DNA of 64,000 nt. Origin: Trichococcus ilyis. Its GTDB lineage: Bacteria; Bacillota; Bacilli; Lactobacillales; Aerococcaceae. The notes beneath the pieces are model-generated. The model ran no database searches and was not told the origin of the DNA. It saw nothing but the letters and a program-made list of their open reading frames with translations. Location of the stretch: positions 39,240 to 103,239 of the forward strand of contig NZ_FNYT01000009.1 of the NCBI RefSeq assembly GCF_900109135.1. Direction: 5' to 3'. Positions 1-8,483 of this stretch are shown piece by piece; position 1 is the stretch's first letter; each line of letters starts with the position of its first letter. Made by a program: the position numbers and the translations under genes.

Positions 1-608
1 GCGCGGAATTTTCCCGCTCGAAAACGCCGGTTGTGTTGGCGGGCACAATCGATCCTGAGCAACAAGTGGGGAGCGTGAATATCGACTATATCGCGGCGAC
101 AGAAGAAGTTGTAGCCAACATGATCGCGAACGGAAAGCAAAAAATTGCTTTTGTTTCCGGAGCGCTCGCGAACCCGATCAATGGCCAGTACCGCTTGAAG
201 GGCTACAAGAATGCTTTGGTCAATGCCAATATCGCATTTGACGAGTCGCTTGTCTTCGAATGCGAGCCGACGCTTCAAAATGGCGAGTTATTGGCCAGCC
301 AACTACTTGAAGCAGGTGTGGATGCTGCTTATGTGGCTGGGGATGAACTTGCAATCGGATTGTTGAACGGCATCATCAATTCAGATGTCAATGTTCCCGA
401 AGCGTTCGAAGTCACTGCCAGCAACAATTCCCGCATCACCGAAATGGCTCGTCCGAAGTTGACGTCCATCATGCTTCCGCTGTATGATATCGGTGCGGTT
501 GCGATGCGTCTGCTGACCAAAATCATGAATAAGGAAGAGATTGACGAAAAATCAATCATCCTTCCTTACAAAATCGTCAACAGAGGAACGACATTAACTC
601 AAAAGTAA
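1..608 (+). CDS. ccpA: Catabolite control protein A, C-terminal part (partial at left edge)
   Basis: This is the effector-binding half of a LacI/GalR-family regulator; the reading frame enters the window at base 3 and ends with TAA at 606-608. The visible 201 residues hold the periplasmic-binding-protein-like fold: the segment VVLAGTIDPEQQVGSVNIDY, then KIAFVSG, AAYVAGDELAIGLLNG and, near the end, the IMLPLYDIGAVAMRLL segment that is typical of CcpA. The DNA-binding domain lies outside the window. CcpA with HPr-Ser46-P binds cre sites and mediates carbon catabolite repression in Firmicutes. It is followed by a clear terminator and a convergent penicillin-binding protein gene. Family assignment is firm; the choice of CcpA over another LacI paralogue rests on residue pattern only. 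Confidence 0.85.
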   Translation, partial: AEFSRSKTPVVLAGTIDPEQQVGSVNIDYIAATEEVVANMIANGKQKIAFVSGALANPINGQYRLKGYKNALVNANIAFDESLVFECEPTLQNGELLASQLLEAGVDAAYVAGDELAIGLLNGIINSDVNVPEAFEVTASNNSRITEMARPKLTSIMLPLYDIGAVAMRLLTKIMNKEEIDEKSIILPYKIVNRGTTLTQK

Positions 609-640
609 ACGGCCGTGAAAAAGCCATCAAGCTAAAAAAA

Positions 641-675
641 GTCATGCATCCCCGTCGGGTGCATGGCTTTTTTCT
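641..675 (+). terminator. Rho-independent terminator after ccpA
   Basis: A GC-rich hairpin pairs CATGCATCCC with GGGTGCATG around a short loop and is followed by TTTTTT. It lies about 30 bases after the ccpA stop codon. Confidence 0.8.
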
Positions 676-750
676 GCGCTGAGCAAGATTTTTGGAACAG
701 GAGCGGGCAAGTCAGCCGCAAACGGAAAGAGTCCGGGCATAGTTTGCGTA

Positions 751-873
751 AACGCGGAACAGAACGCAGCCCCTGGCTCCACTTCACGAATAATGCTCGG
801 ATGGCTTACAGCCAGCCTGCGTTTGTCCGTTCCAGTGGTCGGGGGCTAAACGCGTTCTGTCCCGCTCTCTCTT
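751..873. repeat. Palindromic intergenic repeat, copy 1
   Basis: The left arm at 754-767 (GCGGAACAGAACGC) pairs with the right arm at 852-865 (GCGTTCTGTCCCGC) with one mismatch, and the pairing extends through AGCCCC/GGGGGCT. The right arm, 827-870, is 39/44 identical to 5956-5999. The inner left arm, 775-790, is a 16-base exact match to 5804-5819. The element sits directly downstream of the stop codon of the minus-strand penicillin-binding protein gene. No open reading frame within it looks like a gene. Confidence 0.7.
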
Positions 874-876
874 GCG

Positions 877-3627
877 TCACTCGGCCGGGGTTGGTGTTTC
901 ATCAGCCGGTGGAGATTCCTCTTCTGTTGCCGTTTCTTCTTCAGCTGGTGTTTCTTCGTCGTCCGCCGTGGTGTTTTCAGCTTCCGTTTCTGCATCAGCG
1001 TCGGTTGCGTTGCTCCGGTTTGCCGAGGCAGCTGAAGCGTTGCGTTTCGCTGTGGCTTCAGCCAAATAGTTATCCCAGAAGTCTTCCAGATCCTTGTCGG
1101 TAGCGCCTGGAGAGAAGTAATAGGAGAGTTCTTTCGGCAATGCATCCGCTTTGAACAGATCGGTCCTTGTGCTGCCGTTAAGCGTGACGGACAATCCGTT
1201 CGCGAAGGACACGGTTCCGGCCAAAGTTCCGGTTTCGGCCAACACCGATTTTTCCACTATCCCTTCCGGCTGCTGATGCTTTTGATCGGTGCCGAGGATG
1301 TCCGGATTGATGCTGTAGATCTTGTTGGCGATCTGCGACCAATAATTCAAGTTTCGGCCGGTCGGAAGTCCTTGATTGTTCGGATCATAGAAGACGTGTT
1401 CGCCTTTGTAATTGTCATATCCCATCCAGGAGCTGAGGGTGACGGTAGGGGTGCTGGCGATGAACCAGATGTCACGGTTTGCCTCTGATGTGCCCGTCTT
1501 TCCTGCCCAATCGGCATTGAAGTTCAGATAATTGTTGATTGATCGTGCCGTGCCGTCCGTGATGACATCGCGGAGGATATCCAAAGTCAGATAGGCAGTC
1601 TGTTCCGAGAATACTTCTTCCGTTTCGGATTCATGCTGATAGACTACATTTCCATGTTTGTCCGTGATTGTTTCGATCAGATACGGAGAAACATGATCGC
1701 CGCCGGTCGCGAAAGTCGTGAAGGCACTCGTCTGTTCCAGCACGGTCGGGCCGTCGTTCGTTGCTCCGATAGCCAAGGATGGATTACCGTATTCCGATTC
1801 ATCGATGGAGGTTATGCCCATCTTTTCGAGGTATTGCCCCGGATCCAGACCTTCGTCGTTCATGGCGACGTAGAGTTTGATTGTAGGGTTGTTTTTCGAT
1901 TGATAGAGCGCCTGGCGAGCCGTCATGTATGAATTCGAAATTGTATCGCCGAAGTTGGTCGGTTCCCATAGCGAACCATCCGGCTGTTTGATGCTGATTT
2001 TTGTATCCGGCACCATTGATGCAGGATAGATGAAGTCTTGCTCGATTGCCGGTGCGTAGACCAACAGCGGCTTGATTGTTGAACCGGGCGAGCGGTTCGT
2101 GCTGAACACGTGATCGACTTGATTGACCGAGAAGTCCCGGCCCCCGATGAACCCGATGATTTTTCCGGTTTGGTTTTCGATCAGGACACTGCCGGTTTGG
2201 GCGAGCTCGGTGACTTCCTGCGTCACGCCATCCGCATCAACGTATGTATCCACATAGGTGTCCCCTAAAGTGTAACCGTAATCGGCAGCGACTTCCTGCA
2301 TGCCGTTGTAGATATCTTTGTCGATGGTGCTGTATATGTTATAGCCTGAAAGCCGCAACTGGTTGTCCGCATTCGCATAGTATTCGTTGTACAATTCGAT
2401 ATCCGCTTCAATATCGTCCATCGAAAGGTCGTTTGCGGCTGCCGCCTGTTCCATCAGCACCAGAATTGCTTCGCGTTCGACTGCTTGGTATAGGTAGCTG
2501 TTCCGATCCTCCTGTGTGACATGGGCAGGCACGAAATCCTGAGTGATGTCATAGGCGACCGCGGCATCATACTCATCCTTGGTTATGTAGCCTTCGCTGA
2601 GCATCCGGAAGAGCACGGTATTCTTTCGGTTCAGCGCTGCGGTCAAATCTTCTTTTCTTTCACCGTACTGGGTGAAAGGGGTATAGGTATAGGGATTCTG
2701 CGGTATCCCTACCAAGAAAGCGGCCTGAGTCAACGAAACGTCAGCCGCATGCACGCCAAAAATGCCGTTCGCGGCTTCCTCTATGCCGGCGATATTGGAA
2801 CCGCTGCTGTTTCGCCCGAAAGGAGAGACGTTCAAGTAAGCAGTCAGTATTTCGTCCTTCGTAAAGAAATTCTCAAGCCGCAGTGCCAATAAGATTTCAT
2901 TGGCTTTGCGGGAAAAAGTCACTTCGTTCGTCAATATCTGCTGTTTGACGAGTTGCTGCGTCAATGTGGAACCGCCGGATTGGCTGCCGAAACCGGTCAG
3001 CTCGGTCACCAATGCCCGCAGTATAGCCTTGGGTACGATGCCGTTATGATCGTAGAAATTTTCATCTTCCGTTGCGATAAGGGCTTCTTTGATGAGCGGC
3101 GAAATGCTTTCCGAGCCCACGGTCGTTCTGACCAGATCGGTGCGGATCTCCGAAATGGCTTCATTGTTGGCGTAGTACATGGTGGAAACAAGCTCAACGT
3201 TCGCGATGTCTTCGGCCATGCTTTCGTAAGAAGGCGGAGACTCTTTAGAAATCAAGTTGGCGAAATAGCCCAAGCCCGCGCCACCGCCAAAGATCCCTAG
3301 CAAAAGAACCAAAAGCACAATTCCGGTCAAAATATTCCGGATCACCCCGACAAATACATTGAAACCAAAAGCTCCTTTGGACAGAAGCGGCTTCAAGTTT
3401 GTTTCGGTTTCCAGTCTAACCCGCATTTTTCGCCAGGACAGCCTGCCTTGGTCCATCCGTTTGTGGGTCCTTTGTTCCCAAAGCAAGGCTTTTTCTTTCG
3501 TGTTCATGGCATTTTCTTTCGTGAAAATCCGCTGGAGGCTGCCATATATCGATTGCCCAAGACCTCTGAAGAATGCACCGGTCTTTTTCAGCCATTTTCC
3601 CGCTTTAATTCCATCTGGATTATTCAT
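877..3627 (-). CDS. pbp2A: Class A penicillin-binding protein (bifunctional transglycosylase/transpeptidase)
   Basis: This 916-residue membrane enzyme polymerises lipid II and cross-links peptidoglycan outside the membrane. A long cytoplasmic N terminus of about 90 residues precedes one membrane helix (about 92-122). The GT51 domain shows EDENFYDHNG near residue 187, GGSTLTQQLVKQ and KDEILTAYLN. The transpeptidase domain shows the SxxK motif in SPGSTIKP near residue 517, SKN near 576 and KTGTS near 709. The last roughly 50 residues are a low-complexity tail rich in Ala, Thr, Glu and Asp. The start is ATG with an upstream AAGAGGGA ribosome site. It is convergent with ccpA and downstream of trhO, from which a terminator separates it. 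Among paralogues it looks most like the Pbp2A type, but the exact letter is uncertain. Confidence 0.93.
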   Translation of the reverse strand: MNNPDGIKAGKWLKKTGAFFRGLGQSIYGSLQRIFTKENAMNTKEKALLWEQRTHKRMDQGRLSWRKMRVRLETETNLKPLLSKGAFGFNVFVGVIRNILTGIVLLVLLLGIFGGGAGLGYFANLISKESPPSYESMAEDIANVELVSTMYYANNEAISEIRTDLVRTTVGSESISPLIKEALIATEDENFYDHNGIVPKAILRALVTELTGFGSQSGGSTLTQQLVKQQILTNEVTFSRKANEILLALRLENFFTKDEILTAYLNVSPFGRNSSGSNIAGIEEAANGIFGVHAADVSLTQAAFLVGIPQNPYTYTPFTQYGERKEDLTAALNRKNTVLFRMLSEGYITKDEYDAAVAYDITQDFVPAHVTQEDRNSYLYQAVEREAILVLMEQAAAANDLSMDDIEADIELYNEYYANADNQLRLSGYNIYSTIDKDIYNGMQEVAADYGYTLGDTYVDTYVDADGVTQEVTELAQTGSVLIENQTGKIIGFIGGRDFSVNQVDHVFSTNRSPGSTIKPLLVYAPAIEQDFIYPASMVPDTKISIKQPDGSLWEPTNFGDTISNSYMTARQALYQSKNNPTIKLYVAMNDEGLDPGQYLEKMGITSIDESEYGNPSLAIGATNDGPTVLEQTSAFTTFATGGDHVSPYLIETITDKHGNVVYQHESETEEVFSEQTAYLTLDILRDVITDGTARSINNYLNFNADWAGKTGTSEANRDIWFIASTPTVTLSSWMGYDNYKGEHVFYDPNNQGLPTGRNLNYWSQIANKIYSINPDILGTDQKHQQPEGIVEKSVLAETGTLAGTVSFANGLSVTLNGSTRTDLFKADALPKELSYYFSPGATDKDLEDFWDNYLAEATAKRNASAASANRSNATDADAETEAENTTADDEETPAEEETATEEESPPADETPTPAE

Positions 3628-3727
3628 ATATTCCCTCTTTCCTTTTCAGGTGGTCGCTTACTAGTATAACAAAAAAGCTTTCCGCTGACTATTCCATAGA
3701 ACGAACACCCTCCAAGTCGGAGAGGGC

Positions 3728-3767
3728 AAAAAAATCAGCAAGGATACCTCCCTTGCTGATTTTTTTG
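3728..3767 (-). terminator. Terminator after trhO
   Basis: The stem ATCAGCAAGG/CCTTGCTGAT has A and T tracts on both sides, so it would work on either strand. On the minus strand it starts immediately after the trhO stop and before the penicillin-binding protein gene. Confidence 0.85.
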
Positions 3768-4748
3768 TTATGCAAGCGATGCGGCGGAATTTACGACCGG
3801 CTCTGCGATGGCTGCTAAACGTGCGGCTACATCCGCAGGAGACAGGTTATTGCGTTGGACGTAATAATTGGGTTCATGGATGCGGCATCCATGCGAGCAA
3901 CTGCGCATATACTTGTGCTCGTTCTCTTCCGAACATAGCATTCTGCGGTTGCAGCTCGGGTTCGCGCAGTTCACGTAGCGTTCGCAAGGCGTGCCGTCGA
4001 ACCAGTCTTTTCCCACAACGACATGTTCGATGCGGTTGATGTCGACGCCGATACGCTCATCAAACACATACATTTTCCCATCCCACAAATCGCCTTTGAC
4101 GGTTTCGTCCTTGCCGTAGGTTGCGATGCCGCCGTGCAGTTGACCGACATCTTTGAAGCCTTCTTTCACCAGCCAACCCGAGAATTTCTCGCAGCGGATT
4201 CCGCCTGTGCAGTAGGTTACAACGCGCTTATCCATGAATTTTTCCTTATTGTCGCGGATCCATTGCGGTAATTCCCTGAAGTTCCGGATATCCGGACGGA
4301 CAGCTCCGCGGAAATGGCCGAGGTCGAATTCGTAATCATTGCGCGCATCGATGACGACTGTATTTTCGTCAAGGATAGCTTCGCGGAACGCTTCTGGAGA
4401 TAGGTATTCACCCGTGACCTCATTCGGGTTGAGGTCATTGCCGCCCAAGTGCAAGGAGACGATTTCCGGACGATAACGGACAAACATTTTTTTGAAGGCA
4501 TGGCCATCCGTTTCGTCAATTTTGTAAGTGATGTCGTTGAAACGTGGATCTGCATTCATATGATCGATGTATGCTTGCGTTTGTTCCGTCGTTCCCGAAA
4601 CCGTCCCATTGATTCCCTCTGCCGCAACCAAAATTCTTCCCTTTAAACCGATTTTTTTGCAGAACTGTAGGTGTTGTTGTGCAAATATTTCTGCGTCCTC
4701 TACTGGTGTGTATTTATAATAGAGTAGGACACGATATTCTTTTGTCAT
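3768..4748 (-). CDS. trhO: tRNA uridine(34) hydroxylase, rhodanese-domain protein
   Basis: This 326-residue protein has the TrhO (YceA) layout: an N-terminal acylphosphatase-like domain ([16 protein letters not shown]), a rhodanese domain with active-site loop [13 protein letters not shown] near residues 178-190, and a cysteine-rich C-terminal part ([13 protein letters not shown] and [11 protein letters not shown]). The family performs oxygen-dependent 5-hydroxylation of U34 in tRNAs, the first step toward 5-methoxyuridine or 5-carboxymethoxyuridine. The start is ATG with the sequence AGGGGGAGCAGT upstream. It is monocistronic by position, with a promoter upstream and a terminator downstream. 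Confidence 0.93.
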   Translation of the reverse strand: MTKEYRVLLYYKYTPVEDAEIFAQQHLQFCKKIGLKGRILVAAEGINGTVSGTTEQTQAYIDHMNADPRFNDITYKIDETDGHAFKKMFVRYRPEIVSLHLGGNDLNPNEVTGEYLSPEAFREAILDENTVVIDARNDYEFDLGHFRGAVRPDIRNFRELPQWIRDNKEKFMDKRVVTYCTGGIRCEKFSGWLVKEGFKDVGQLHGGIATYGKDETVKGDLWDGKMYVFDERIGVDINRIEHVVVGKDWFDGTPCERYVNCANPSCNRRMLCSEENEHKYMRSCSHGCRIHEPNYYVQRNNLSPADVAARLAAIAEPVVNSAASLA

Positions 4749-4792
4749 ACTGCTCCCCCTATGTCATTGTGTTTTGATTCGAACGTTATGGA

Positions 4793-4822
4793 ATTATACA
4801 CATTTTGTAAGCAGAAAGCCAA
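4793..4822 (-). promoter_or_regulatory. Putative sigma-A promoter of trhO
   Basis: Read on the minus strand: TTGGCT (-35), 18 bases, TATAAT (-10). Predicted transcription starts about 40 bases before the trhO ATG. Confidence 0.5.
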
Positions 4823-4919
4823 GGATATGCTCAAAATAGGAAATAGGGCAACTTGCTTCGTGCTGGAGGGCCATCCGTGCTACACTATCGGGGAAAAAGA
4901 ACGAAAGCGAGGGAATGTG

Positions 4920-5831
4920 ATGGGAGACTGTACACTGATCGTGAATCCGTCTTCAGGCGGCGAAAAAGCACCGGAGTATCTGGAGCAAATGACGGAACAG
5001 TTGCGCAAACTGTTTGGTCAAATCAACGTCAAGGAAACCGAAAAACAGGGAGATGCCATCCGTTTCGCCTACGAGTCGGCAAACCAAGGACATCAGGCGG
5101 TCTTTTGCATGGGCGGCGATGGCACTGTTAACGAAACAATCAATGGTTTGGCTGCTGCAGGGGGAAAAGCGGCTTTCGGGTTCATCCCTTTGGGCACCGT
5201 CAATGACCTTGCAAGAGCAATCAGCATCCCTTTGGACCCCGTGGAGGCTATCCGCATGTTGGGCTCCGCTGTCTTGGTCGATCTCGACATAGGCAAGGTC
5301 AACGACCGCCATTTTGTGTCGAATGTGGCTGCAGGCGCGATACCCGAAGCGGTCGGAGCGGTCAGCATTGAGAAAAAAACGAAGTATGGCCCTCTGGCCT
5401 ATTTCATCGAAGGGGGAAAGGCGCTGGCTGACCAGACCGTGCATCGCTTCCGGATCACAGTCGACGGGGAGACCTTTACCCAGGAATCGCCGCTCCTTTT
5501 GATCGCGCTCACGAATTCGCTCGCCAGCTTCGAAAGCTTCATGCCGGAGGCGCAGGTTGATGACGGCAAGATGCGTCTGGTCGTCTTAAAAGAGTCCAGT
5601 CTGCTTGATTCGCTCACACTTTTGGCGCAGGTGCTCAGGGGTGAAATCAAAGCTTCCGAAAGCGTCATTTATCGATCGTTCAAGCGGGCCACCATTGGTT
5701 TGGAGGATGGCGATAGCCTGATCACCAATGTGGACGGGGACGAAGGGCCGGCATTTCCGCTCGAAATAGCGATACTGCCTTCCTTCCTCAAAGTTTATGC
5801 ACCGGCTCCACTTCACGAACAACGAGGCTGA
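4920..5831 (+). CDS. dgkB: Diacylglycerol/lipid kinase family protein (DgkB/YegS-like)
   Basis: The product is a 303-residue soluble lipid kinase of the DAGK catalytic family. It opens with LIVNPSSGG and has the nucleotide-binding signature FCMGGDGTVNETINGL near residue 62, then GFIPLGTVNDLARA and the C-terminal GDSLITNVDGDEGP. In Gram-positive bacteria DgkB returns diacylglycerol from lipoteichoic acid synthesis to phosphatidic acid. The frame is open back to 4761, but homology starts at MGDCTLIVNP, so I chose ATG 4920, with GCGAGGG upstream. The last codons (residues PAPLHEQRG) lie within sequence shared with the repeat element at 775-790, so the C terminus may have been remodelled by that element. 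Exact substrate is not proven. Confidence 0.85.
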   Translation: MGDCTLIVNPSSGGEKAPEYLEQMTEQLRKLFGQINVKETEKQGDAIRFAYESANQGHQAVFCMGGDGTVNETINGLAAAGGKAAFGFIPLGTVNDLARAISIPLDPVEAIRMLGSAVLVDLDIGKVNDRHFVSNVAAGAIPEAVGAVSIEKKTKYGPLAYFIEGGKALADQTVHRFRITVDGETFTQESPLLLIALTNSLASFESFMPEAQVDDGKMRLVVLKESSLLDSLTLLAQVLRGEIKASESVIYRSFKRATIGLEDGDSLITNVDGDEGPAFPLEIAILPSFLKVYAPAPLHEQRG

Positions 5832-5999
5832 GAGATAAATCAAATTTTGGTTGAAAATAGCTGAACAGTAAAAATAGAAATCGCATGAAATCAACGTTTG
5901 TAAGCTTGATTTCATGCGATTTTTTCTTTTTTTAAGACTTTTGTCCCAGTCTCATCCGCTCCGGTGGTCCGGCGCTAAACACGTTCTGTCCCGCTCTCT
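5804..5999. repeat. Palindromic repeat, copy 2, split by a terminator
   Basis: The left part, 5804-5819, is identical over 16 bases to 775-790 and lies inside the 3' end of the lipid kinase gene. The right part, 5956-5999, is 39/44 identical to 827-870 and ends one base before the stop codon of the minus-strand peptidase gene. About 136 bases, including a terminator, separate the two parts, compared with 36 in copy 1. Confidence 0.6.
5880..5930. terminator. Bidirectional terminator between lipid kinase and peptidase genes
   Basis: A 14-bp perfect stem (TCGCATGAAATCAA at 5881-5894 with TTGATTTCATGCGA at 5906-5919) is flanked by an A-rich 5' side and by TTTTTTCTTTTTTT on the 3' side. The flanking genes are convergent. 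Confidence 0.85.
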
Positions 6000-7808
6000 T
6001 CAGATATATTTTTCGGTCAGACGCAAAAATTCTGCAACGTCTTCAGCCATGATCTCCAATCCTTGGTTCCAGAATTCGAGCTGGGTGATGTCGGCGCCAA
6101 GATGCTTCAGCACAAGGTCTTCCGTCGTCATCGAGCCGGTATCCCGCAGGAGGGAAATGTAGGTTTCTTCGAAGTTGCCGCTCTGCTGCATCGACTGTGC
6201 ATAAATGCCGAGACTGAAAAGGAAACCGAACGTGTAAGGGAAGTTGTAGAAGGGCACATCATCAATGAAAAAGTGCAGCTTGCTCGCCCAGAACAGGGGA
6301 TGGTATTCACTTAAACTGTCCTGGTAAGCCTCTTTCTGGGCTGCCTCCATCAGTGCGGACAGACGATCCGCCGTGACGAAACCATTCATTCTTTCTGTGT
6401 AGAAGGATTTTTCGAAAATGTAACGGGCATGAATATTCAAAAACATAGCGGTCGCATTTTCCAGTTTTGTGTTCAAAAGCGCTATTTTTTCTTCGTCGCT
6501 GCTCGCTTCTTTGACCGTAGCCGCACTGATGATGGTCTCCGCAAAAGTTGATGCGGTTTCGGCAACGTTCATGGCGTAGCGCGTATTCAGATCAGGGAGG
6601 TCGCGCATCACATGGGAATGGAAAGCATGGCCCAATTCATGGGCCAGTGTGCTCATGTCGCTGGCTGAACCTGTAAAGGTCATGAAAATACGCGATTCCT
6701 TTGATTCGGGATAATCTTCGCAATATCCGCCGGGGCGTTTTCCGGAACGATTCTCGGCTTCGATCCACCGGTCCTTGACTGCATCCAAGGAAAAAGCGGC
6801 CAGTTTCGGACCGAATGATGTAAAGTGTCCGATGATGTAGTCTACGGCTTCGTCGAAGCTGAAGGTTTTTGATTTGAAATCACCGAGCGATACGGGAGCA
6901 TCGACATCGTACCAAGCCAACTTGTCTTTGCCGATGAGAGCGGCTTTACGGTCCAGAAACGAGAGGAACGGCTGTTTGTAGGCGCTGATGGCCCGCCACA
7001 TCGAGTCCAAAGTCTCGCGCTTGATGCGGTTGTAGCGCAGCGATTCCGCCAGGAAATCCTCATCCTGGTGCGCCTCAAAATCGGCCAGACGGAATCCCTG
7101 CAGATGATTCAGCGTATCGGCGAATGCCGGCGCAAGCGATCCCCAAGCTTTTTCCCATTCAACGAACAATCTTTTCCGGACATCCGGATCGGGATCGGCA
7201 TACATCCGGTTCATCGCCTGGCCTGCCGACAGTTGGCTCAGGCTGCCGTCTGTTTCTTCGAAAGGAATCTTGACGAAGGATACGAGCGTATCGTAGTGCG
7301 CGCTCCAACCGTTGAAGCCATCGACACGCAGGTTCGCCAACAACGCCTCCTCCTTGTCGGACAAGAGCCGGCCGCCTTGCTGGCGCCATTCCGTGAGGGC
7401 GAATGCAAGTGGTGAAAAGTCCGGTTTTCGCAACAGCAAATCCCAATCGCCGGCATTGATGGCGGTTATTTTTTTCTTCAGAGTCGTTTGAATAATCGTT
7501 AATTTGCTGTACAATTGGATTATTCGCGCATGGATTGCGCTTGCATCCAAATCCGAGACGTCGGCTGATTGGACGCCGGTTATGAAGCTGTTGCATTGCA
7601 TCAAGGCTTTGGCGAACACCTCTTCGCTATGCAGCAATTCCAGGAAAGCTGGATATTCCGGCTTATCGTGTTCGGGGTCCCAATCCTTCGCCGCGGTTTC
7701 AAAGTCATTCAATCCGGTTTGGATGGATATTATTTTTTCATGCAAGGCCGGTGAAGAACTGCCGCCCTCAAAAAAAGAGTCCAAATCCCAGGTTAGGCTA
7801 TATTTCAT
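6000..7808 (-). CDS. pepF: M3 family oligoendopeptidase (PepF-type)
   Basis: This is a zinc metallopeptidase of 602 residues that trims oligopeptides in the cytoplasm. The thermolysin-type zinc motif is HELGHAFHSH, preceded by SASDMSTLA, and the third ligand glutamate is expected in NVAETASTFAET about 25 residues later. The length and C-terminal region (FPYTFGFLFSLGIYAQS) fit the PepF-related M3 clade of Firmicutes. The frame begins at ATG 7817, but GAGAGG at 7818-7823 touches that codon and sits nine bases from ATG 7808, so the start MKYSLTWDL is preferred. The gene is divergent from the VanZ-like gene and convergent with the lipid kinase gene. The stop codon abuts repeat copy 2. Confidence 0.9.
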   Translation of the reverse strand: MKYSLTWDLDSFFEGGSSSPALHEKIISIQTGLNDFETAAKDWDPEHDKPEYPAFLELLHSEEVFAKALMQCNSFITGVQSADVSDLDASAIHARIIQLYSKLTIIQTTLKKKITAINAGDWDLLLRKPDFSPLAFALTEWRQQGGRLLSDKEEALLANLRVDGFNGWSAHYDTLVSFVKIPFEETDGSLSQLSAGQAMNRMYADPDPDVRKRLFVEWEKAWGSLAPAFADTLNHLQGFRLADFEAHQDEDFLAESLRYNRIKRETLDSMWRAISAYKQPFLSFLDRKAALIGKDKLAWYDVDAPVSLGDFKSKTFSFDEAVDYIIGHFTSFGPKLAAFSLDAVKDRWIEAENRSGKRPGGYCEDYPESKESRIFMTFTGSASDMSTLAHELGHAFHSHVMRDLPDLNTRYAMNVAETASTFAETIISAATVKEASSDEEKIALLNTKLENATAMFLNIHARYIFEKSFYTERMNGFVTADRLSALMEAAQKEAYQDSLSEYHPLFWASKLHFFIDDVPFYNFPYTFGFLFSLGIYAQSMQQSGNFEETYISLLRDTGSMTTEDLVLKHLGADITQLEFWNQGLEIMAEDVAEFLRLTEKYI

Positions 7809-7919
7809 ACTGCTCATCCTCTCGATATCTGTGGTCTATCGTAAAATGCGATATTTTCATTATAGCAATCCCCGACAAAAATATGAAAAAGAATTCGTCT
7901 CATGAAAGGAAAAAGCCCT

Positions 7920-8417
7920 ATGCAAAGAGAACAAAAAAGCAATTCATACCTGTTAGGAGCGGTCTTGATCATGGTCTATCTTTATTACCGCGCCACTTTC
8001 GAGCAAAATTTCTATGCGCTGCCGAACATCCTCGCAAATCTGCTCCAGTCGCAGCCGTTGTCCGGCCTGTTCGCTATGTTCACCTTCCAGTACGGCGAGC
8101 AGACGATCAGCATCGGGGCTTTGGGCTATTTCGGCTTTCTGGGATTTTTCGGAAGCAAAATCTGGTCATTCCTGATCTATTTCCTGCTGGCTTATCTGTG
8201 GTATGGCGGCCTTGCCGGGAAGCTGCGGGATGCCTTTACGCCCAGCACGGTGGCTTTACTGCTATCGGTGAGTTATGCTGCGGCAGACGAATTCCATCAA
8301 TCGCTCGTGTCTCCGGCATTTGCGATGAAGGAAGATGTCATTTTGGCGGGCAGCGGCGCTATTTTGGCGGTGATCGCCGGCTGGTTCTTCCTGACTGCCA
8401 GAAAAGGAAGAAAGTGA
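7920..8417 (+). CDS. VanZ-like family membrane protein
   Basis: The product is a 165-residue membrane protein with four to five hydrophobic segments and the family-typical short motif SYAAADEFHQS in the fourth quarter. VanZ of enterococci raises teicoplanin resistance by an unknown mechanism; chromosomal VanZ-like proteins are common in Firmicutes and mostly uncharacterised. Here there is no vancomycin resistance cluster nearby, so a resistance role should not be assumed. The frame is open from ATG 7902, but AAAGGA at 7905-7910 lies nine bases before ATG 7920 and decides the start. It lies 66 bases before yebC and could be cotranscribed with it. Confidence 0.8.
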   Translation: MQREQKSNSYLLGAVLIMVYLYYRATFEQNFYALPNILANLLQSQPLSGLFAMFTFQYGEQTISIGALGYFGFLGFFGSKIWSFLIYFLLAYLWYGGLAGKLRDAFTPSTVALLLSVSYAAADEFHQSLVSPAFAMKEDVILAGSGAILAVIAGWFFLTARKGRK

Positions 8418-8483
8418 ATTGCCATGAGAGGCTACTTTTGATAAAATGATTGAGTAAATTAATAGATGAGAAGAGGGATCTGA

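Noticed and set aside
870..1012. Ala/Thr/Glu-coding low-complexity stretch considered as a DNA repeat array
   Set aside because: It is the coding sequence of the acidic PBP tail and shows no regular repeat unit or CRISPR-like spacing.
663..1103. A 146-codon plus-strand frame after the ccpA terminator
   Set aside because: It runs through the palindromic repeat and antisense into the penicillin-binding protein gene; no ribosome site or family features.
7902..8417. VanZ-like gene as a glycopeptide resistance determinant
   Set aside because: No vanHAX or other resistance genes nearby; chromosomal VanZ-like proteins are widespread and uncharacterised.
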